Shown here one piece after another: positions 1-9,622 of a stretch of 64,000 bases of DNA. The DNA lies in assembly GCF_028682175.1 (NCBI RefSeq), contig NZ_JANHKS010000026.1, forward strand, positions 1-64,000, in the 5' to 3' direction. Positions within the stretch are counted from its first letter, which is position 1. Every line of letters starts with the position of its first letter. This DNA is from Pseudomonas putida (lineage in GTDB: Bacteria > Pseudomonadota > Gammaproteobacteria > Pseudomonadales > Pseudomonadaceae). A program made the position numbers and the translations under genes. The notes under the pieces are model-generated. The model made no database searches and was not told where the DNA came from. It was given only the letters and a program-made list of their open reading frames with translations.

Positions 1-268
1 CGGTTTGGTAAACCGCTATGGGAGGCGAACGCTAACGGAACGGTCGGGCGGGGTATGTAGGACGAGTCGCGGAAGTCTGAAGGACGCTTCCTGTGACATG
101 ATCGGGGTGCACCAGAGCAAATGTGTTGAGCAGTCAGTGGGGGCATCAGCGATGCGGGCAACGCTTAAGTATTTTTCTGGTAAAGGCGCTTGACCAGCGG
201 ATGATTCAGCGCAGGCGTAACCACCCGACCAACCGCCTTTTCATGCCCGGCGTCAAAGCAGGCATAAT
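1..268. other. Leader region upstream of cobG, no gene recognised
   Basis: No convincing coding frame is seen on either strand. Bases 1-15 form a perfect 6-bp inverted repeat with a 3-base loop (CGGTTT GGT AAACCG), and a second short one (GGAAG/CTTCC) lies near 71-92. A B12 riboswitch would be expected functionally, but I could not find its conserved core or a convincing B12 box. The region probably carries the promoter of the cob operon; I could not place it. Confidence 0.3.
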
Positions 269-1657
269 ATGGCGCTTTCCAGCCCGTCCCTGTCAGGTGA
301 TCCCTTGTCCGAGCCGTTGTCCGCTCGCCCGTCTGCTACGCCTCTGCGCCCTTCGGCTTGTCCGGGGTTGTTGCGTATCGTGCCGGCGCTGGACGGCGGG
401 ATCTGCCGGATCAAGTTGCCAGGTGGTGTCATCACGGCCAGCCAGGCGCTTGCGGTGGCCGATGCTGCCGAGGGTTTTGCCGGCGGCGTGATCGAGGCGA
501 CCAATCGGGGCAATCTACAGATTCGTGGCATCGGGGCCGATCATGACGGCTTGATCGCAGCCCTAGTCGATGCGGGCCTGGGCCCGAAAAATCCTGCCAG
601 CGATGACGTGCGCAATCTGATGCTCAGCCCTGCCGCTGGCGTCGATCCGCAGCAGTTGTTCGATGCTCGGCCGCTTGCTGCGCAGATTCTGCACTCGCTG
701 GAAAATCACCCCCGTTTTCACGAGCTGTCGCCCAAGTTCGCCCTGTCGCTGGACGCAGGCGAAGGCCTGGCGATGCTCGAACACCCGCACGATTTGTGGC
801 TGTCTGCATTGCAGGTCGAGGGCGATACGCTGCTGGGCTTCGGCCTGGCCGGTTGTCCTGCCAGGGATTCGCCGCTGGCGGCGGTGCCGGTTGCGGCAGG
901 CCATGAGTTGGTGGTCGCCGTGCTTGAGCTGTTCCTTGATCGTGCCCGGCCCGATCAGGCGCGTATGCGGCATCTGTTGCAGGAAGTCCCTGTCGAGCAG
1001 TTGCTCGCAGATCTGGCTTCGCGGCTGTCGGTGCCGTTGATGACCGGCCCTGCCGTCACTACTCGCAAGCGAGCGCCCGACAAGGCCAATGCGCATATCG
1101 GCGTTTACCCTCAGGTGCAGGCCAATCTGGCCTGTGTCGGTGGTGTCGTGCCTTTGGGCCGTCTGACGCCGTCCATGTTGCGCGGTGCCGCGAGGCTTGC
1201 CGAGGAACTGGGCGACGGCGCGCTGGTGATGACCCCTTGGCAGAGCCTGATGCTGCGCAATGTGCCCACCGCTCGGGTCGCGCTGGCGCTGGAGGGTTTG
1301 GCCCGCGCCGGCCTGTTGGTCGATGCCGGCCAGGCCCTGGCGCAGGTGATCGCCTGTACCGGTTCCGCTGCGTGCGCAAAGGGCCTGGCCGATACCAAGG
1401 CCGACGCGTTGCAACTGGCCGACTGTCTGCAACGACATTCGGTGGCCCGGGCTGTACACCTTTCCGGTTGCGAGCGCTCCTGCGCCGCTGCCCATACCGC
1501 GCCGATCACCCTGCTTGCGGTGAGCGCCGGGCGTTACGACCTTTATTTTCACCACGCAGACGCGCCGGGTTTCGGCCAGTTGCGTGGGCGAGACCTCACT
1601 ATTGAAGCAGTCGGTGCGTTGTTGACCGCCGACTCACGGAGCAACACCGATGATTGA
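269..1657 (+). CDS. cobG: Precorrin-3B synthase CobG
   Basis: CobG is the oxygen-dependent Fe-S monooxygenase that turns precorrin-3A into precorrin-3B, the step that marks the aerobic cobalamin route. The 462-residue protein has a nitrite/sulfite-reductase ferredoxin-like half domain near residues 28-60 (GLLRIVPALDGGICRIKLP) and a C-terminal [4Fe-4S] cysteine set, CTGSAAC near residue 363 and GCERSC near residue 400. It is first of four genes and overlaps cobH by 8 bases. The ATG at 269 has no good ribosome binding site, and the first 25 residues are low complexity, so a start a little further in (TTG at 305) is possible. Identity is secure from motifs and neighbours. Confidence 0.93.
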   Translation: MALSSPSLSGDPLSEPLSARPSATPLRPSACPGLLRIVPALDGGICRIKLPGGVITASQALAVADAAEGFAGGVIEATNRGNLQIRGIGADHDGLIAALVDAGLGPKNPASDDVRNLMLSPAAGVDPQQLFDARPLAAQILHSLENHPRFHELSPKFALSLDAGEGLAMLEHPHDLWLSALQVEGDTLLGFGLAGCPARDSPLAAVPVAAGHELVVAVLELFLDRARPDQARMRHLLQEVPVEQLLADLASRLSVPLMTGPAVTTRKRAPDKANAHIGVYPQVQANLACVGGVVPLGRLTPSMLRGAARLAEELGDGALVMTPWQSLMLRNVPTARVALALEGLARAGLLVDAGQALAQVIACTGSAACAKGLADTKADALQLADCLQRHSVARAVHLSGCERSCAAAHTAPITLLAVSAGRYDLYFHHADAPGFGQLRGRDLTIEAVGALLTADSRSNTDD

Positions 1658-2276
1658 TTACATCCGCGACGGCCAGGAGATCTATCGCAACTCCTTCGCG
1701 ATCATTCGCGCCGAAGCCAACCTCGACAGGATCCCGGCCGATCTGGAAAAGCTCGCCGTGCGGGTGATTCACGCCTGCGGCATGGTCGATGCGGTCGACG
1801 GCCTGCGGTTCTCCCCTGGCGCGGGTACTGCGGGGCGCCAGGCGCTGGCCGCCGGCGCGCCGATCCTGTGTGACGCCCACATGGTCGCCGAGGGCGTGAC
1901 CCGGGCACGGCTGCCGGCCAACAATCAGGTGATCTGCACCCTCAAGAACGAAGGCGTGCCGGCACTCGCCCAGGAGCTGGGCAACACCCGTTCGGCGGCG
2001 GCGCTGGAGCTGTGGCGCCCGCATCTGGAAGGCGCGGTGGTGGTGATCGGCAACGCGCCGACGGCGCTGTTCTACCTGCTGGAAATGATCGACGCCGGCG
2101 CGCCCAAGCCCGCGCTGATTCTGGGCTTCCCGGTGGGCTTTGTTGGCGCGGCCGAGTCCAAGGACATGCTCGCTGCCGACAGCCGCGGCGTGCCCTACGT
2201 CATCATGCAGGGCCGTCGCGGCGGCAGCGCGATGGCGGCTGCGGCGGTCAACGCACTGGCCACGGAGGTCGAATGA
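1650..2276 (+). CDS. cobH: Precorrin-8X methylmutase CobH
   Basis: CobH moves the C-11 methyl group to C-12, converting precorrin-8X into hydrogenobyrinic acid. The 208 residues match the usual family length. The motif RVIHACGMVDAVDGLRF holds the catalytic histidine (His41 here, equivalent to His43 of the classical enzyme). The start overlaps the end of cobG by 8 bases, and its stop overlaps the cobI start (ATGA), so translation of the cob genes is probably coupled. Confidence 0.95.
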   Translation: MIDYIRDGQEIYRNSFAIIRAEANLDRIPADLEKLAVRVIHACGMVDAVDGLRFSPGAGTAGRQALAAGAPILCDAHMVAEGVTRARLPANNQVICTLKNEGVPALAQELGNTRSAAALELWRPHLEGAVVVIGNAPTALFYLLEMIDAGAPKPALILGFPVGFVGAAESKDMLAADSRGVPYVIMQGRRGGSAMAAAAVNALATEVE

Positions 2277-3007
2277 TGCAGGCTCGTGGTCGTCTGATCG
2301 GGTTGGGCGTCGGGCCCGGGGATCCGGAACTCATTACCGTCAAGGCGCTGCGCCTGTTGCGCGAGTCGCCGGTGGTGGCCTACTTCGTCGCCAAGGGCAA
2401 GAAAGGCAACGCCTTCGGCATCATCGAAGGACACTTGCAGGACGCGCAAACCCTGATGCCGCTGGTGTACCCGGTCACCACCGAGGTGTTGCCCGAGCCC
2501 ATGTCCTACGAGCAGATCATCAGTGATTTCTACGACACCGCCAGCCTGGACGTGGCCGCGCACCTGGATGCCGGGCGCGACGTGGCGGTGATCTGCGAAG
2601 GCGATCCGTTCTTCTACGGCTCCTACATGTACCTGCACGATCGCCTCGCCGAGCGCTACGAGGCCCAGGTGATTCCGGGCGTCTGCTCGATGCTGGGTGG
2701 CGCTTCGGTGCTCGGTGCGCCGCTGGTGTATCGCAACCAGAGCCTGTCGGTGCTGTCTGGCGTGCTCTCGGCTGACGAACTCAAGCGCAAGCTGGTGGAC
2801 GCCGATGCTGCGGTCATCATGAAGCTGGGGCGCAACCTGCCCAAGGTGCGTCAGGTGCTGGTGGACACTGGCCTCGCAGAACGCGCGCTGTACGTCGAAC
2901 GCGCGACCATGAGCAATCAGAAGATCGTGCCGCTGGCCGAGGTCGATCCGACGTCTTCACCCTACTTTTCGCTGATCATCGTTCCCGGTGAAAGGTGGCA
3001 GGGCTGA
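2273..3007 (+). CDS. cobI: Precorrin-2 C20-methyltransferase CobI
   Basis: CobI is a SAM-dependent methyltransferase of the tetrapyrrole methylase family that methylates C-20 of precorrin-2 to give precorrin-3A, the CobG substrate. The 244-residue protein opens with the family's first motif, RLIGLGVGPGDPELITVKA, and has CEGDPFFYGSYMYLHDRL mid-protein. I take the first ATG of a double ATG at 2273, which overlaps the cobH stop by 4 bases. The reading frame is open further upstream, but only as a shadow inside cobH. The stop overlaps the first base of the cobJ start. Confidence 0.95.
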   Translation: MMQARGRLIGLGVGPGDPELITVKALRLLRESPVVAYFVAKGKKGNAFGIIEGHLQDAQTLMPLVYPVTTEVLPEPMSYEQIISDFYDTASLDVAAHLDAGRDVAVICEGDPFFYGSYMYLHDRLAERYEAQVIPGVCSMLGGASVLGAPLVYRNQSLSVLSGVLSADELKRKLVDADAAVIMKLGRNLPKVRQVLVDTGLAERALYVERATMSNQKIVPLAEVDPTSSPYFSLIIVPGERWQG

Positions 3008-4716
3008 TGGGGGCTTCGAACATGAGAGAGCCGGCCATCGTCATTCTGGGCAAGGGCGCGCTGGCGACGGCGCGACGGATCCAGCAGATCTACCCACAGG
3101 CGCTGATTCACGGCTTGGCCGAGCGCGTCGAAGGGACGGATCGCAGCTATGCCGATTTCGGTGCAACCCTGCGCCAGTTGTACCAGCAGGACACACCGAT
3201 CATCGCTCTGTGCGCGGCGGGCATCGTCATTCGTACCCTGGCGCCGGTGTTGCTGGAGAAGGGCGCCGAGCCGCCGGTGCTGGCCGTGGCCGAAGATGGC
3301 AGCGCCGTGGTGCCGCTGCTCGGCGGGCTTGGCGGGGTCAATGTCATGGCCCGGGAAATCGGCGCCGGGCTGGATACTGCGCCAGCCATTACCACCAGCG
3401 GCGAGCTGCGCTTTGGCACCTGCCTGCTCAACCCTCCGGCCGGCTACGCGCTGGGCGACCTGGAACTCGGCAAGCGCTTCGTCTCCGATCTGCTGTCTGG
3501 CGAGAGCGTGCGCATCGAAGGTGCCGCGCCGTGGCTGGCCCAGGCGCAACTGCCTGAAAGCGATCAGGCGCAACTGGCGATTCACGTGGGCTACGCCGAG
3601 CGCGAGCCCTCAGCCCATGAGCTGCTGATCTACCCGCGCAATGTGCTGGTGGCGGTGGACGGCACGCTGGAGAACCTGGCGCAGGTGGTCCGGGCCACCC
3701 TGCACGATTCACGCATCGCCGTGCAGGCGCTCGCCTGCCTGCTGGCGAGCGAGCAGCACATGGCCGACCCGGCATTGCGCGCTGCGGCTGAAGACTTGGG
3801 CGTGCCTGTGCGCTTCACCGCTGCGGCATCGGCGAGCGAGATGGCGCAGCAAGCTTTGCCGCAGTTGCTGTTGCCGATCACGCCGGTCGAAGGCATTGCG
3901 ATTGCCGTCGCGCAACAGCCGCTGGACATCGAGCGGATCGGACGCCCTCGTGGGCGACTGGCCGTTATCGGCCTGGGCCCGGGTGCTACCGAGTTCATGA
4001 TTCCTGCGGTCAAGGCTGAACTGGCCCGCGCCAATGACGTACTGGGTTACGAAACCTATGTGCGCATGGCCGGACCTTTCCGCCCGGACCAGGTGCTGCA
4101 TTGCACCGACAACCGCGAAGAGATGCAGCGCGCCCGGCACGCCTTCGAACTGGCTGCCCAAGGTCGTTCGGTGGTGGTGGTGTCGTCGGGTGACCCCGGG
4201 GTATTCGCCATGGCCGCTGCGGTGCTCGAAGCGCTGCATGAGTCCGACAATCCGCACTGGCACGCAGTCGATCTGGAGATCTTGCCCGGCGTTTCAGCCT
4301 CGCTGGCAACGGCCGCTCAGGCGGGCGCACCGCTGGGGCATGACTTCTGCGTAATGTCACTCTCGGACAATCTCAAGCCCTGGGACATCATCGAAAAGCG
4401 TCTGGACCTGGCCTGCCAGGCTGACCTGGCGCTGGCCTTCTACAACCCGATTTCCCGCTCTCGCCCTTGGCAACTGGGCCGTGCGCTGGAAATCGTGCGT
4501 CAGCATCGCTCCCCTGAAACACCCGTGACGCTGGGGCGTGACATCGGTCGTCCGGGCCAGACGCTACGGGTCGTCACCCTGGGTGAGCTCACGCCGGAGA
4601 TGGTCGACATGCGCACCATGGTGCTGGTGGGGTCTTCGCTCACCTGTGTGTTCCCCCGTGCCGACGGCACTGCGTGGGTCTACACGCCAAGGTGGTACGG
4701 CGCCAAGCCTGCCTAG
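3007..4716 (+). CDS. cobJ: CbiG/CobE-CobJ fusion: precorrin-3B C17-methyltransferase
   Basis: This is a two-domain cobalamin protein of about 569 residues. The first 300 residues are CbiG/CobE-like (GTDRSYADFGATLRQLYQQ; LCAAGIVIRTLAPVL). From about residue 313 a tetrapyrrole methylase follows, with GRLAVIGLGPGATEFMIPA and VVVVSSGDPGVFAMAAAVLE. The methylase part performs the C-17 methylation and ring contraction of precorrin-3B to precorrin-4. Such fusions are the normal form in pseudomonads. The start is ambiguous: GTG at 2995, ATG at 3007 (overlapping the cobI stop as TGATG, chosen here) or ATG at 3022. It is last in the cob run and converges on marC with a 5-base gap. Confidence 0.92.
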   Translation: MGASNMREPAIVILGKGALATARRIQQIYPQALIHGLAERVEGTDRSYADFGATLRQLYQQDTPIIALCAAGIVIRTLAPVLLEKGAEPPVLAVAEDGSAVVPLLGGLGGVNVMAREIGAGLDTAPAITTSGELRFGTCLLNPPAGYALGDLELGKRFVSDLLSGESVRIEGAAPWLAQAQLPESDQAQLAIHVGYAEREPSAHELLIYPRNVLVAVDGTLENLAQVVRATLHDSRIAVQALACLLASEQHMADPALRAAAEDLGVPVRFTAAASASEMAQQALPQLLLPITPVEGIAIAVAQQPLDIERIGRPRGRLAVIGLGPGATEFMIPAVKAELARANDVLGYETYVRMAGPFRPDQVLHCTDNREEMQRARHAFELAAQGRSVVVVSSGDPGVFAMAAAVLEALHESDNPHWHAVDLEILPGVSASLATAAQAGAPLGHDFCVMSLSDNLKPWDIIEKRLDLACQADLALAFYNPISRSRPWQLGRALEIVRQHRSPETPVTLGRDIGRPGQTLRVVTLGELTPEMVDMRTMVLVGSSLTCVFPRADGTAWVYTPRWYGAKPA

Positions 4717-4721
4717 TGAAG

Positions 4722-5321
4722 TCAGCCCGGCAGCAGGTAGCCCTTGATGCCGGTAAAGATGATCTGCGCGGCCAGGGCACAGACGAACAGCCCCATCAAC
4801 CGGCTGACGATCTGCAGGCCCTGGTCGCCCAGGATTCGCTCGATGCTGTTGGACAGGTACAGCACCACGCCAACGGTGAAGCTGGCCAGGGCGATGCTGA
4901 CGATTGCCGTGAGCTTGTCATCCCAGTGCGGCTGGCTGACGCCCATGACCAGCAAGGCGCCGATGGTGCCGGGGCCGACGGTGATCGGGATGGTCAGGGG
5001 GACGATGGCGACATCCTGCTGCACGTTGTCGGTCTGAACCCCTGACTTGCCCTGGGCCATGCCCAGCGCCGAAATGAACAGCACGCTGCCCGCGCCAATG
5101 CGGAAGGCGTCGGCGGTGATGCCGAACACGCCGAAGATCACTCGCCCGAACAGGTACAGCAGCACGCTGGACACCAGCGTCGCGAAGGCGATCTTCCAGG
5201 CCAGGTAGCGGCGTTCCTTGCGCGAATAACCGCGGCTCAGGCTGATGAAGCAGGAGAGGACGAAGAACGGGCTATAGAGCACCAGCATCTTCAGGTAAAC
5301 GCTGAACAGCACATGCAGCAT
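4722..5321 (-). CDS. MarC family integral membrane protein
   Basis: A 199-residue polytopic inner-membrane protein with about six hydrophobic segments and the MarC-family signature ITVGPGTIGALLVMG, which is typical of the YchE/YhgN branch. The family was named for the mar locus but has no proven role in antibiotic resistance; amino-acid (NAAT) transport has been suggested for some members. The gene stands alone between the cob operon, which converges on it, and retS, whose stop lies 67 bases upstream on the same strand. Function in this organism cannot be read from sequence. Confidence 0.85.
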   Translation of the reverse strand: MLHVLFSVYLKMLVLYSPFFVLSCFISLSRGYSRKERRYLAWKIAFATLVSSVLLYLFGRVIFGVFGITADAFRIGAGSVLFISALGMAQGKSGVQTDNVQQDVAIVPLTIPITVGPGTIGALLVMGVSQPHWDDKLTAIVSIALASFTVGVVLYLSNSIERILGDQGLQIVSRLMGLFVCALAAQIIFTGIKGYLLPG

Positions 5322-5388
5322 GGTATCGGCTCTTGGCGGCAGACTCGGGACGGGGCAAGTCTATCAGGCGCCGCGCTTGAGGGCGGTG

Positions 5389-8184
5389 TCAGTTTTGCTG
5401 GTAGCGGTCCTGGTCATCCGAGGCGATGCCTGCCTGCTGCAGGGCTCGCTGCTCGACCCAGTATTCGACCAGCTCGCGCAGTTGCGACAGCTCGACAGGT
5501 TTGGACATGTGCCCGTCCATGCCTGACTGGCGGGCGCGATCCTTGTGCTCGGCCAGGATGTGCGCGGTCAACGCCACCACCGGCGTGCGCACCCGCTGGT
5601 TGCCCATCTCCCAGGCGCGCAGTTGCTGGGTCGCCGAGAAGCCGTCGAGGATCGGCATCTCGCAGTCCATCAGCACCAGGTCATAGCGCTGGGCCTTCAT
5701 GGCGCGCAAGGCTTCTTCGCCATTGCTGGCGGTGTCGGGTTGCAGGTTGAGTTTGCCCAGCATGCCGCGAATCACCTTGGTGGAGATGCTGTTGTCTTCG
5801 GCCACCAGAATGCGGAAGTCGCTGGGCACGTCGATTTCGGGGATCAGGTTCGGTGCCGGCGGAAACGGCGCCTGCCCCTTGTTGCGCTGGTTCAACTCGT
5901 CGGCCAGCGTGGTCTTGAGGGTGTAGCCCGCCACCGGCTTGGCCAGGATCCGCTTGACCCCGGCGTTGCGCGCGATGACCTTGCTCGGCGCATTGCTGAT
6001 GCCGGTGAGCATGATCAGCAGGATGTCATGGTTCAGGCTCGGGTCTTCCTTGATCTTGGCGGCCAGCTGCATGCCGGTCATGCCGGGCATGTTCTGGTCG
6101 AGCAGGACAATGTCGAAGTAGTCACGCAGGTGCGCCTTGGTGCGCAATAGCGCCAGCGCTTCCTTGCCCGATGGCACGGCGCTGACGTTCAGGCCCCAGG
6201 CGCTGCACTGCTGCACGAGCACCTTGCGACAGGTGTCGTTGTCGTCGACCACCAGCACCCGCGCACCCTTGAGCGGGCTGTCCAGATCCGACGGCGGCTG
6301 TTCGAGGCGCTCCGGGTCCAGCGGCAGGCTCAGCCACAGGGTGCTGCCTTGATTGCTGCCGCTCTGGATGCCGAATTCGCCATTCATCAACAGGATCAAC
6401 TGGCGGGCGATCACCAGGCCCAGGTGTCCGCCCACCTTGCTGGCAGCCAGGAAGTTCTTGCTGTGCAGTTCGGCGTGCAGCAGCGCATCGCGTTCCTTGG
6501 GCGTCAGCGGCGTGCCGCTGTCCTGCACGGCGATGCGCAGCCGGGGTTTGCCGCCCCGCGAGTCGAGCGCCACCACCAGCAGGATTTCGCCCTCGTCGGT
6601 CTTCTTCAGGGCGTTTTCCAGAAGGCTCAGCAGCGTCTGGCGCAGGCGCGTAGGGTCGCCGCTGATGACCCGAGGCACCTGCGGCTGGATGAAACTGATC
6701 AGCTCCACGCTCTGCTGCTCGGCCTTGGCGCGGAAGATGTTCAGGCAGTCTTCGATCATCGCGTTGAGGTCGAACTGCACGTCGTCCAGTTCGATCTGCC
6801 CGGATTCGAGCTTGGTGATGTCGAGAATTTCGTTGATCAGCGTCAGCAGTTCATTGCCGGCGCTGTGAATGGTCTGCACATAATCGCGCTGCTTGACCGA
6901 CAGCGGGGTGCCCAGCAGCAGCTCGGTCATGCCGAGTACGCCGTTCATGGGGGTGCGGATTTCGTGGCTGATCTTGGCCAGGAACTCGGCCTTGGCGTTG
7001 ATCTCGGCGGTGCTGGCGGCAAGCTCGCGGCTGATGCTGAAGTTGTCTTCGGTGATGCTGCGATGCCGTTCGCTCAGGGCGATGCTCATCAGCAGCCCGC
7101 ACAGGCAGAACATGCCCAGCACCGCGATGATGAGGGTCTGCGCGGCAATGGTGGTCAGCCAGAGCATGGCGGGCAGGATCACCAGATTGCCCATGTTGAA
7201 GACGATCATGGCGATGACGAACGGACGCGCCGGCGCATAGCCTTTTTGCAGGTGGTAGATCGACACCAGCGTGATGGTCAGCGTCGTCAGGGCCACCAAC
7301 AGGAACGTCAGGATGTTCAGCGGCAGGGTGTTGACGAACAGCACCAGCAGCCCGCCAAAGCCGACCACCAGCAGCACGCTCATCAGCAATCGGTTGAGCG
7401 ACTCGACCCCCCGCTGAATGAAGAAACAGTAGGTGTAGATCAGGCCCGTGGCGGCCGCGAGCAATAGCGCAAGGTGCGCGCTTGGGGTTTGTGCCAGATG
7501 CCAGTGAGGCAGCCAGGGCGCCTGCAGGTTGAGCAGAAGCAGCGCACTGAGCCCCAGAAATGCCTCGCAGGCGGCAAGCCACAGGCTGCTGACCGAGCGT
7601 GACTGGGCGTAGCGGGTGATGTTCTGCACGATCAGCATGATCAGCGAGCCGAAGAACAACCCCAGCAAAAGCGGGCGACGCTCATCGGCGGCAACATCCA
7701 CGGCTGCTTCCAGCGAGATGTTGGGGCGCAGTTCCTGTTCGGACTTGAGCCGCAGATACAGATCCAGCGGCCGTTCGCTCTGGGGCACGGGCAGCAGGAA
7801 GTCGATGGAAGGCAAGGGTTGCGCGGCGCGCGGGACCTTGTTGCCGGAGCGCGAATGGTCCACGAGGTTCTCGCCGTCCAGCACGTACATGTCCACCGTG
7901 GCCAGGTCAGGGGCGAAGATGCGCACCAGCTGTTCGTGGTCGGTGGGGGCGAGGCGGTAATGCAGCCACAACGCGGAATCGCGATTGATGGCGCGAACCT
8001 GGTCGAGTTCGACCGGGCTGAACTGGGAATCGTAATGGGGTGAGCGAATGTCGCTGAGCTGAAGGTTGGCCTGATCGTCGACAAGCGTCGACCAGCCTGC
8101 ACTGACCTCGGCGTTTGCCGTGGGTACACAGAGCAGTGTCATCATCGTGATGATCAAACAAGTGGCAATCCTGAGCCAGCGCAC
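5389..8184 (-). CDS. retS: Hybrid sensor kinase RetS (7TMR-DISM, HisKA, two receivers)
   Basis: The order of domains matches RetS, the hybrid sensor that binds GacS and blunts the Gac/Rsm pathway, so favouring motility over biofilm. There is a signal peptide (residues 1-26, ending PTANA), a 7TMR-DISMED2 periplasmic domain to about 170, seven membrane helices at about 180-380, and HisKA with KISHEIRTPMNG (His407). An ATPase-like domain follows, then two receivers with Asp696 (LLDQNMPGMTG) and Asp840 (LMDCEMPILDG); there is no Hpt domain. I chose the GTG at 8184 because GAAGGGAT lies upstream and the signal peptide follows at once; the frame stays open for 69 further codons. The purD-purH-fis-dusB neighbours match the known retS locus. 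The ATP-binding boxes look degenerate (see findings). Confidence 0.92.
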   Translation of the reverse strand: MRWLRIATCLIITMMTLLCVPTANAEVSAGWSTLVDDQANLQLSDIRSPHYDSQFSPVELDQVRAINRDSALWLHYRLAPTDHEQLVRIFAPDLATVDMYVLDGENLVDHSRSGNKVPRAAQPLPSIDFLLPVPQSERPLDLYLRLKSEQELRPNISLEAAVDVAADERRPLLLGLFFGSLIMLIVQNITRYAQSRSVSSLWLAACEAFLGLSALLLLNLQAPWLPHWHLAQTPSAHLALLLAAATGLIYTYCFFIQRGVESLNRLLMSVLLVVGFGGLLVLFVNTLPLNILTFLLVALTTLTITLVSIYHLQKGYAPARPFVIAMIVFNMGNLVILPAMLWLTTIAAQTLIIAVLGMFCLCGLLMSIALSERHRSITEDNFSISRELAASTAEINAKAEFLAKISHEIRTPMNGVLGMTELLLGTPLSVKQRDYVQTIHSAGNELLTLINEILDITKLESGQIELDDVQFDLNAMIEDCLNIFRAKAEQQSVELISFIQPQVPRVISGDPTRLRQTLLSLLENALKKTDEGEILLVVALDSRGGKPRLRIAVQDSGTPLTPKERDALLHAELHSKNFLAASKVGGHLGLVIARQLILLMNGEFGIQSGSNQGSTLWLSLPLDPERLEQPPSDLDSPLKGARVLVVDDNDTCRKVLVQQCSAWGLNVSAVPSGKEALALLRTKAHLRDYFDIVLLDQNMPGMTGMQLAAKIKEDPSLNHDILLIMLTGISNAPSKVIARNAGVKRILAKPVAGYTLKTTLADELNQRNKGQAPFPPAPNLIPEIDVPSDFRILVAEDNSISTKVIRGMLGKLNLQPDTASNGEEALRAMKAQRYDLVLMDCEMPILDGFSATQQLRAWEMGNQRVRTPVVALTAHILAEHKDRARQSGMDGHMSKPVELSQLRELVEYWVEQRALQQAGIASDDQDRYQQN

Positions 8185-8239
8185 GGCGAAATCCCTTCGT
8201 GAATGAAGCCAGTTTACTCTGGGGCGGCACAGGATGATC

Positions 8240-8266
8240 GGGCAGCCATCCAGTGGATGACTGCCC
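8240..8266. terminator. Hairpin between purD and retS
   Basis: GGGCAGCCATCCA and TGGATGACTGCCC form a stem of about 12 pairs with a very short loop, 10 bases past the purD stop. It lacks a clear U-run on either strand, so it may be a weak or Rho-assisted terminator, or a processing site. Confidence 0.4.
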
Positions 8267-8275
8267 GGCCTGGAC

Positions 8276-9571
8276 TTACTCCAGATGTTCGCCGCGTTCC
8301 CGGGCAATGGCACGGTAGCCAATGTCCTTGCGGTAGAAACAGCCTTGCCAGTCAATCTTTGCAGCCAGTTCGTACGCGTGTTTCTGTGCATCGCCTACGC
8401 TGTCGCCCAGCGCGGTCGCACAGAGCACACGACCACCGGAAGTGACGACCTGGCCATCTTTCAGTGCGGTACCGGCGTGGAACACCTTGCCCGGCAGGCT
8501 CGCTGCTGCGTCCAGACCGCCGATCGCCGCGCCCTTGGCGTAGTCGCCAGGGTAGCCGCCGGCGGCCAGCACGATACCCAGGCTCGGACGCGGATCCCAT
8601 TGGGCTTCCACTTTATCCAGAGCTTGCGCCAATGCAGCCTCGACCAGCAAGACCAGGCTCGATTGCAGGCGCAGCATCACCGGTTGGGTTTCCGGATCGC
8701 CGAAACGGCAGTTGAACTCGATGACTTTCGGGTTCCCGGCCTTGTCGATCATCAGACCAGCATAGAGGAAACCGGTATAAACGTTACCTTCCTCGGCCAT
8801 GCCCCGGACGGTCGGCCAGATGACCTGGTCCATCACGCGCTGGTGCACGTCGGCGGTGACCACTGGCGCCGGGGAATAAGCACCCATGCCGCCGGTGTTC
8901 GGGCCGCTGTCGCCGTCGCCGACACGCTTGTGGTCTTGGCTGGTGGCCATTGGCAGTACGTTCTTGCCGTCGACCATGACGATGAAGCTGGCTTCTTCGC
9001 CGTCGAGGAATTCCTCGATGACCACGCGCGAACCGGCGTCTCCAAATGCGTTGCCGGCGAGCATGTCGCGTACGGCTTCTTCGGCTTCGGCCAGGGTCAT
9101 GGCGACGATCACGCCTTTACCGGCAGCCAGGCCGTCGGCCTTGATGACGATCGGTGCGCCTTTCTCTTGCAGGTACGCCAGGGCCGGCTCGATCTCGGTG
9201 AAGTTCTGGTAGTCGGCAGTCGGGATCTTGTGACGCGCCAGGAAGTCCTTGGTGAAGGCTTTCGAACCTTCCAGTTGCGCTGCGCCCTTGGTCGGACCGA
9301 AGCAGTCCAGGCCACGGGAGCGGAACAGATCGACCACGCCCGCCACCAGCGGCACTTCTGGACCGACGATGGTCAGCGAAACGTTCTTCTCGGCGAAGTC
9401 GGCCAGTTGCTCGAGGGCCAGCACGTCGATAGCGACGTTCTCGCACTTGGCTTCGATGGCGGTACCGGCGTTGCCCGGCGCGACGAAAACCTTCTGCACG
9501 CGAGGATCCTGCGCGACCTTCCAGGCCAGCGCGTGTTCACGGCCACCGCTGCCGATGATGAGTACGTTCAT
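8276..9571 (-). CDS. purD: Phosphoribosylamine-glycine ligase PurD
   Basis: PurD (GAR synthetase) joins glycine to phosphoribosylamine with ATP in the second step of purine synthesis. The protein is 431 residues. It opens MNVLIIGSGGREHALAWKV, the family's N-terminal signature, and holds the ATP-grasp stretch QDHKRVGDGDSGPNTGGMG and the nearby MGAYSPAPVV. I start at the ATG at 9571, where the conserved N-terminus begins, although the frame is open upstream. purH lies 194 bases upstream on the same strand with a REP pair between them. Confidence 0.96.
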   Translation of the reverse strand: MNVLIIGSGGREHALAWKVAQDPRVQKVFVAPGNAGTAIEAKCENVAIDVLALEQLADFAEKNVSLTIVGPEVPLVAGVVDLFRSRGLDCFGPTKGAAQLEGSKAFTKDFLARHKIPTADYQNFTEIEPALAYLQEKGAPIVIKADGLAAGKGVIVAMTLAEAEEAVRDMLAGNAFGDAGSRVVIEEFLDGEEASFIVMVDGKNVLPMATSQDHKRVGDGDSGPNTGGMGAYSPAPVVTADVHQRVMDQVIWPTVRGMAEEGNVYTGFLYAGLMIDKAGNPKVIEFNCRFGDPETQPVMLRLQSSLVLLVEAALAQALDKVEAQWDPRPSLGIVLAAGGYPGDYAKGAAIGGLDAAASLPGKVFHAGTALKDGQVVTSGGRVLCATALGDSVGDAQKHAYELAAKIDWQGCFYRKDIGYRAIARERGEHLE

Positions 9572-9622
9572 GTCTAAAACCTCGATGACGCTAATTCTGT
9601 ATGCAGCATCAAAGCTGCTTTT

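Noticed and set aside
1..268. Cobalamin riboswitch before cobG
   Set aside because: AGTCAGTGGGGGCATC near 131 recalls a B12 box, but the other conserved core segments are absent.
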